From the NCBI GenBank assembly GCA_035296965.1, contig DATGZX010000128.1:1-37000 (forward strand): a stretch of DNA of 37,000 bases, in the 5' to 3' direction. The translations under genes were made by a program, and so were the position numbers. Positions within the stretch are counted from its first letter, which is position 1; every line of letters begins with the position of its first letter. Source of the DNA: DATGZX01 sp035296965. Lineage in GTDB: Bacteria > Planctomycetota > Planctomycetia > Gemmatales > Gemmataceae. Below the pieces are notes generated by a model. It was not told the DNA's origin and searched no databases. It saw only the letters and a program-made list of their open reading frames with translations. Shown here piece after piece: positions 33,127 through 37,000 of this stretch.

Positions 33127-33678
33127 AGCGAGTGAATGCCTCTTCCATCGCCGCGCCGACTTCCTCTGGCGACGCATCGGCCGCCAGTTCAATGACTTTT
33201 TCGGGGATTGATCCCAACGCTCCTTTTGAACCCTGCTTGCAGTAAGGGACGATGCTCAGTCGCCCGTTTTCCAGCTCCAATGAGATGCATTTGGCAGATC
33301 TCATGAATGCGGACCAGGACTTTACGTTTGCCATGTGCAATATTTCGGCAACCAAGTTATCTTCGGGCTTGGGAAGCGGGACCCCCTGTCGTGATTCGCT
33401 CAATGCCTGGAAGGCCGCCTCATACCGGCGCTGTCTCGGTTCGTGCCGCCCAATCCGAACTGTTGGCGGCGTTCCAACCCAGAGACCCGTGATGGCCCTT
33501 GAAGACGACTGAATGTACCATGCGTCTGCACGTTCGTAGATGTCTGCCATTTTCATTATTCCATCTCCACAATTCTCACACTCACCGGCGGCTTCAGTCG
33601 CTGCCCGTACTCGATAAGTCCCTGGAGAGCCTGTCTCTGTGCGGAAGTCGCATTCGGCGGGACGACCAGGTCCAATGC
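33045..33678. repeat. 634-bp direct repeat, copy A
   Basis: This block repeats at an offset of exactly 708 bases as 33753-34386. It contains the start of the next cassette tail, a complete immunity gene and the last 40 or so codons of the toxin. Similarity fades abruptly at both ends. Confidence 0.85.
33119..33556 (-). CDS. CdiI-like immunity protein, copy A
   Basis: This 145-residue protein is about 85% identical by eye to copy B, and the same length. It opens with MADIYERADAWYIQSSSR, has the LWVGTPPTVRIGRHEPR strand region and ends in DASPEEVGAAMEEAF, a C-terminus I associate with CdiI-type immunity proteins. The start at 33556 overlaps the stop of the orphan toxin tip as TAATG, as in copy B. 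The frame stays open upstream to an ATG at 33727 with a GAGGA site. That would add 57 residues read from toxin-tip DNA in the wrong frame, so it is less likely but could be called by software. Confidence 0.8.
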   Translation of the reverse strand: MKMADIYERADAWYIQSSSRAITGLWVGTPPTVRIGRHEPRQRRYEAAFQALSESRQGVPLPKPEDNLVAEILHMANVKSWSAFMRSAKCISLELENGRLSIVPYCKQGSKGALGSIPEKVIELAADASPEEVGAAMEEAFTRCQ

Positions 33679-33705
33679 CGATTGGCTCAATGTGCAGCTC
33701 TGTCA
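33556..33705 (-). pseudogene. Orphan toxin C-terminal tip next to immunity copy A
   Basis: In the toxin frame this stretch reads, after a stop at 33705-33703, QSCTLSQSALDLVVPPNAS, then the end of the toxin domain to RIVEME and a stop. From ALDLVVP on, it matches the C-terminus of the long portal-toxin protein almost residue for residue. It has no start and lacks the catalytic part, so it is a displaced tip. Confidence 0.75.
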
Positions 33706-33737
33706 GCCGGCGTTCTAGTTCGTTCATTCATTCCTCA

Positions 33738-33826
33738 ATTAACGCATGCCGAGATCCGGAGCGCAACGCCGGGCCTGTTCTAATCCCTTCTGGCGAACAA
33801 CGCTGCTATGGATTTGTCAGCCCGCT
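33738..33826 (-). pseudogene. Degenerate copy of the third-cassette toxin tip
   Basis: This is the counterpart of the frame at 33004-33126: VNEAG, then a TGA in place of Trp, then QIHSSVVRQKGLEQARRCAP and an early stop. The in-frame stop and altered end show decay. Confidence 0.55.
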
Positions 33827-34386
33827 TCATTGACAGCGAGTGAATGCCTCTTCCATCGCCGCGCCGATTTCCTCTGGCGACGCATCGGCGGGCATCACAA
33901 TGGTTTTTTCGGAGATCGATTCCAATGCTCCTTTTGAACCCAGCTTGCTGTGAGGGACGATGCTCAGTCGGCCGTCTTCCAGCTCCAATGAAATACATTT
34001 GGCAGCTCTCATGAATGCGGACCAGGACTTTACATTTGCCATCTGCAATATTCCGACAACCAAGTTATCTTCCGGCTTGGGAAGCGGGACCCCCTGTCGA
34101 GATTTGCTCAATGCCTGAAAGGCCACCTCATACCTGCGCAGTCTCGGCTCGTGCCGCCCGATCCGAACTGCTGGGGGCGTTCCAACCCAGAGACCGGTAA
34201 TGGCCCTTGAAGACGGCTGAATGTACCATGCGTCTGCACGCTCGTAAATGTGTGCCAGTTTCATTATTCCATCTCCACGATTCTCACACTCACGGGCGGC
34301 TTCAGTCGCTGCCCGTACTCGATAAGCCCCTGGAGAGCTTGTCTCTGTGCGGGGGTCGCATTCTGAGGGACAACCAGGTCCAATGC
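33753..34386. repeat. 634-bp direct repeat, copy B
   Basis: This is the second copy of the block at 33045-33678, with a constant 708-base offset across the immunity gene and toxin tip. It is the copy attached to the full-length toxin gene and probably the parental one. Confidence 0.85.
33827..34264 (-). CDS. CdiI-like immunity protein, copy B (cognate of the portal-toxin)
   Basis: This 145-residue cytoplasmic protein starts at an ATG that shares one base with the toxin stop (TAATG), so translation is coupled. It shows ERADAWYIQPSSRAITGLW near the N-terminus and the ADASPEEIGAAMEEAF C-terminus seen in contact-dependent-inhibition immunity proteins. Its position directly after a CdiA-like toxin domain supports an immunity role. 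The family name is my recollection, not a search result. Confidence 0.8.
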   Translation of the reverse strand: MKLAHIYERADAWYIQPSSRAITGLWVGTPPAVRIGRHEPRLRRYEVAFQALSKSRQGVPLPKPEDNLVVGILQMANVKSWSAFMRAAKCISLELEDGRLSIVPHSKLGSKGALESISEKTIVMPADASPEEIGAAMEEAFTRCQ

Positions 34387-37000
34387 TCTCTGTTTGACGT
34401 CTGTCCGGAATATCGTCCGTTTTGCATATGTTACATTTTCCCGCGTAGCGAAGGCCGAAACCTCATCGATGCATTTCTCACCCCTACTAGTGATTCGTGA
34501 AGGTTTCTGATAACTACTGTCACGTAAATTCATCGTCCTGACGCTGGTGGCAGTTCCATTCTCAAACCTGTCGATTACGGGGAAGTCTTCATGGAGCCCG
34601 GTTCTGCCTCCCAGCCTTTCTTCAGCCTCCAGCCCTCTTCCCTTGATTGATTTTATATCCCAAAGGCTACGGCGTTTCCCTGGGGGCTTGTACTGTGGTA
34701 AATCTTTCGGCGCGCCATTTTTTGGTATGGGGTCCTGGTCTCCTGAGATACCACCGACCTTAGGGGCCTTTGGCGGTTCCAGAGGAGCCCTGGCATTCCT
34801 GGGAAACTCTCCCTTCTTGACCTGTTGGACGATCTTTTGCGCAAGCGCTTCCGCCTTGCCAATGGCTTTCTTGCCTAATTGGCCGACCATCTTGGCCGCA
34901 TTGACGCCGCCCTCGATCAGGAGGGCGTAACGCAAGGTCACGCGCACCGTCAGCCGGGCTCGCTCCCACTCGGTGAGAGGATGAGCCTCGTCCGCCGTCA
35001 CTAGACGGTATAGGTCTTTGTCGATTGCCCTCAGGGCCTCGGGATCGAGGTCCTTCAGGCCGTTGAGGAGAACGCTTCCAAGTTTCTTGAAGTTGTCGAT
35101 TACTTCTTGAGGATGTGCGAACATTTCGGGAAGTTGCGCCAGTCCGCCCAGCGATTCCTTGCCGAACTCATAAAGACCAACGCATAAGCCTTGGCGGTAA
35201 GCTTCGGGGCCGTTTTGTTCGTTCAGAGGTGCCGGCGTGGTAATCAGTTCGTCGGCTAGCTTGGCGACCGCCTCTACGATGTTGACGCCGCTGCGATAAA
35301 CATCGAGGTGGAGCTGTCCCAATCTCTGCCTTTGGAAGCGCTCTTTGACAGCCTCGCGGTCGCCTCCAGGAAAGGGGACTGTTTGGATATCGACGACTTG
35401 GTATAGGATTATCTTGTGAACGGTCTCATCCGTGAGCGTGATTTCTTTCCTATGGGTGATCCAGCTCTTCAGCAGGATCAGTTGGAAACCACCGCCCGGG
35501 GCGTCTTGAACGACGTAGACATAGTTGTCTGGCGACAGGCGCTTTGCCTGGCCGCGCTCGACCATTTTGTCGATCGTTCGGCCAGGGAGCAGACGGCCGT
35601 CCGTAGGTATCGTGGGCTGAATGCTGGACTTGCTGGCTTGACGATATTGTGTCTTGGTATCATGCTCGTCAGCCGTCGCATTTACGACTAACTCCATCCC
35701 CGCAGGAAGGAACTCGATGGAGCCCGTAGGGTTCTCATCTTTGTGGCCTGCTCCTACGTCGTCTTCGTCACTAGCCTTCGTCCATTTGCCGAATCTGTCC
35801 CGGAGTTGACTTGGATTGAAGTTGTGTTCCTGGACTGGAACCGGCCCCGACCTGCCGCTCCCTCCAACCTGCCTTCCCTGCCCGAAGCGTTCGTTGTACG
35901 CTTCGATGTTTTGCATCTCCTGCTCGGGATCGAGGCCCTCTTCCTGCTGCACGGTCTGCCGGCTTTTCCAGCCGTCGGTGACGCGGATCTGGTTGGCTTG
36001 CGCTTCGTCGCGCTCGTCGCGCGCGAGAATGCTTGGGGCTTCGCATTGGATGTCGATTAGGTGGGGCGTGTCCAGCGGCAGCCGGCCGTAGTCGATGGCG
36101 TACTCGATCGCTTCCCACAGGACCTGCGTGAACGCCTTCTTGTAGGCGTTCTGCTTCTGCGTGGCGCTGCGCACGAAAGGGGCGTGGGCGGTCAGACTGG
36201 CGGTGTAGGAGGCCATGTCGGCGCCGCTGCCGGTGGCGAGCCATTCGGGGGCATTCCAGCGGCAGCCGGCACCGCGCAGTGTCGCGTGCAGGATGTCGAT
36301 GAAGCCCGAGGCGTTGCCGGCTCCCGGCGGTTGCACGTATTGCATGCCGCGCGGAATGTCGGCGATGGTGCCGGGCTCGAACTGCTTGTAGTTGATCTGT
36401 TGGCCCGTGAGCGGGTTGGCGCGTGTGAAGTCGATCTGCTGCGTGTTCAGGAAGTTTTGGATCTGGGCTTGCGTCGCCGACTCGTGCTGCCGGATGTAGG
36501 CGAGAGCCGACTGCACGGCGGCGCCCTCGGCCATGTTGTTGCGCAGTTTCTCGGCCACCGTGAACGCGTCGTGCGTGCTGAAGGCGAAGTCGCTTAGGCC
36601 GCGTTTGACGGTGCGCTTGACGTTGATTTTGAAGTGCAAAATCTCCTCGATCGGCACTTCCTCGCGGATTTGGTTAGCGTGGTTGGAAGGGTCGGCCATG
36701 TAGAGGACGTTGTAACCGTAGACCGTTTGCACATCCTCTGGGTCGGTGTGGATGCCGAACGACCAGTGCTCCTGCGTCGCCTCGGGGACGCCGGTCATCG
36801 AGACCTGCTCGGGCTCGACGCAGCGGACGGTCATGCAGCGATTGTCGTTGTCGGGGTAAAAACGGAGGAAGAACTCGCCGTCTTCGCGCGAGCGCCAAAA
36901 GAGTTCACGCTCCCATTCGGACCAGTCATTGACGTCGCAGAACTCGTCGATGATTTCCTGGACCTTCAGTGCGAAGGAAGAAGGCTTGGCGCTCTTCTTG
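34264..37000 (-). CDS. Phage portal protein fused to a C-terminal nuclease-like toxin domain (5' end outside window)
   Basis: The frame is open from the stop at 34264 to the window edge (about 911 codons), so the gene starts beyond position 37000; the ATG at 36834 is internal. Counting from that Met, residues 1-340 are a lambda-type portal protein (VPIEEILHFKINVKRTVKRG, MAEGAAVQSALAYI, WNAPEWLATGSGADMASYTA). NFNPSQLRDRFGKWTKA (339-355) resembles linkers seen in phage head proteins. Residues 370-530 are of unknown fold. Residues 540-670 form a helical, Gly/Leu-rich pretoxin-like region. A Pro-rich spacer (690-720) leads to the last 125 residues, KGRGLEAEERLGG, FPVIDRFENGTATSVRTMNL and LDLVVPQNATPAQRQALQG. 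These resemble CdiA C-terminal nucleases of restriction-endonuclease fold; Glu, Asp and Arg/Lys in these blocks are candidate catalytic residues. An immunity gene overlaps the stop. The fusion may be a phage-borne toxin or a domesticated portal gene. Confidence 0.8.
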   Translation of the reverse strand, partial: KKSAKPSSFALKVQEIIDEFCDVNDWSEWERELFWRSREDGEFFLRFYPDNDNRCMTVRCVEPEQVSMTGVPEATQEHWSFGIHTDPEDVQTVYGYNVLYMADPSNHANQIREEVPIEEILHFKINVKRTVKRGLSDFAFSTHDAFTVAEKLRNNMAEGAAVQSALAYIRQHESATQAQIQNFLNTQQIDFTRANPLTGQQINYKQFEPGTIADIPRGMQYVQPPGAGNASGFIDILHATLRGAGCRWNAPEWLATGSGADMASYTASLTAHAPFVRSATQKQNAYKKAFTQVLWEAIEYAIDYGRLPLDTPHLIDIQCEAPSILARDERDEAQANQIRVTDGWKSRQTVQQEEGLDPEQEMQNIEAYNERFGQGRQVGGSGRSGPVPVQEHNFNPSQLRDRFGKWTKASDEDDVGAGHKDENPTGSIEFLPAGMELVVNATADEHDTKTQYRQASKSSIQPTIPTDGRLLPGRTIDKMVERGQAKRLSPDNYVYVVQDAPGGGFQLILLKSWITHRKEITLTDETVHKIILYQVVDIQTVPFPGGDREAVKERFQRQRLGQLHLDVYRSGVNIVEAVAKLADELITTPAPLNEQNGPEAYRQGLCVGLYEFGKESLGGLAQLPEMFAHPQEVIDNFKKLGSVLLNGLKDLDPEALRAIDKDLYRLVTADEAHPLTEWERARLTVRVTLRYALLIEGGVNAAKMVGQLGKKAIGKAEALAQKIVQQVKKGEFPRNARAPLEPPKAPKVGGISGDQDPIPKNGAPKDLPQYKPPGKRRSLWDIKSIKGRGLEAEERLGGRTGLHEDFPVIDRFENGTATSVRTMNLRDSSYQKPSRITSRGEKCIDEVSAFATRENVTYAKRTIFRTDVKQRALDLVVPQNATPAQRQALQGLIEYGQRLKPPVSVRIVEME

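Noticed and set aside
33119..33727. 202-residue version of immunity copy A
   Set aside because: The extra 57 residues are read from duplicated toxin-tip DNA in the wrong frame. Copy B shows that the natural start overlaps the toxin stop.
1..37000. CRISPR arrays, tRNA or rRNA genes
   Set aside because: No regularly spaced direct repeats and no tRNA- or rRNA-like sequence were recognised. The repeated structures seen are palindromes or a single tandem duplication.

Overview
The window looks like a chromosomal segment of a planctomycete, probably of the Gemmata type. This is an inference from gene content: a small secreted protein of a planctomycete-type family, a Ser/Thr kinase fused to signalling domains, redoxins with long helical N-terminal regions, and many short palindromic repeats between genes. 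No rRNA, tRNA or CRISPR array was recognised.

Positions 1 to about 30.1 kb are ordinary core chromosome. In order they hold an MCE/OmpA-like envelope protein, ligA, a small membrane protein, ndk, rho, thyX, a class II fumarase, a TlpA-like redoxin, a YVTN beta-propeller protein, an aquaporin and an ArsR-type regulator. These are followed by rimO-pgsA, a Gfo/Idh/MocA oxidoreductase, an LpxL-like acyltransferase and a DUF420-like membrane protein. Next come a kinase-receiver-HD-GYP fusion, scpB, the cluster rpsO-pnp-histidine kinase-class IV aminotransferase, a HEAT-repeat membrane protein, an FHA protein, purB and the small secreted protein. The redoxin stands out. Its CxxC motif reads UGPC, with an in-frame UGA at the first cysteine, and a perfect 7-bp hairpin with a GGUC loop lies 31 nt downstream. 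This is the signature of a bacterial selenoprotein, and gene callers will split it in two.

From about 30.19 kb to the right edge lies an accessory, mobile-looking region, almost all on the minus strand. It contains a 36-bp scrap of a phage portal gene, an ImmA/IrrE-like metallopeptidase with a small partner, a DUF1778/GNAT toxin-antitoxin pair whose toxin is broken, a remnant of a REP-associated transposase, and an array of toxin tails and immunity genes. The array is headed by a very long ORF, open at the right edge. It begins as a phage portal protein and continues without a stop into a pretoxin-like helical region and a C-terminal domain resembling CdiA-type nuclease toxins. An immunity-like gene overlaps its stop as TAATG. 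A 634-bp block carrying the last part of the toxin, the immunity gene and the start of the next cassette is duplicated at a 708-bp offset. A third, unrelated toxin tail overlaps another putative immunity gene as GTGA. This layout fits a polymorphic-toxin locus with displaced toxin tips, here carried on a portal protein.

Several families of palindromic elements punctuate the core region. One 69-bp element occurs twice in opposite orientation with a conserved centre.
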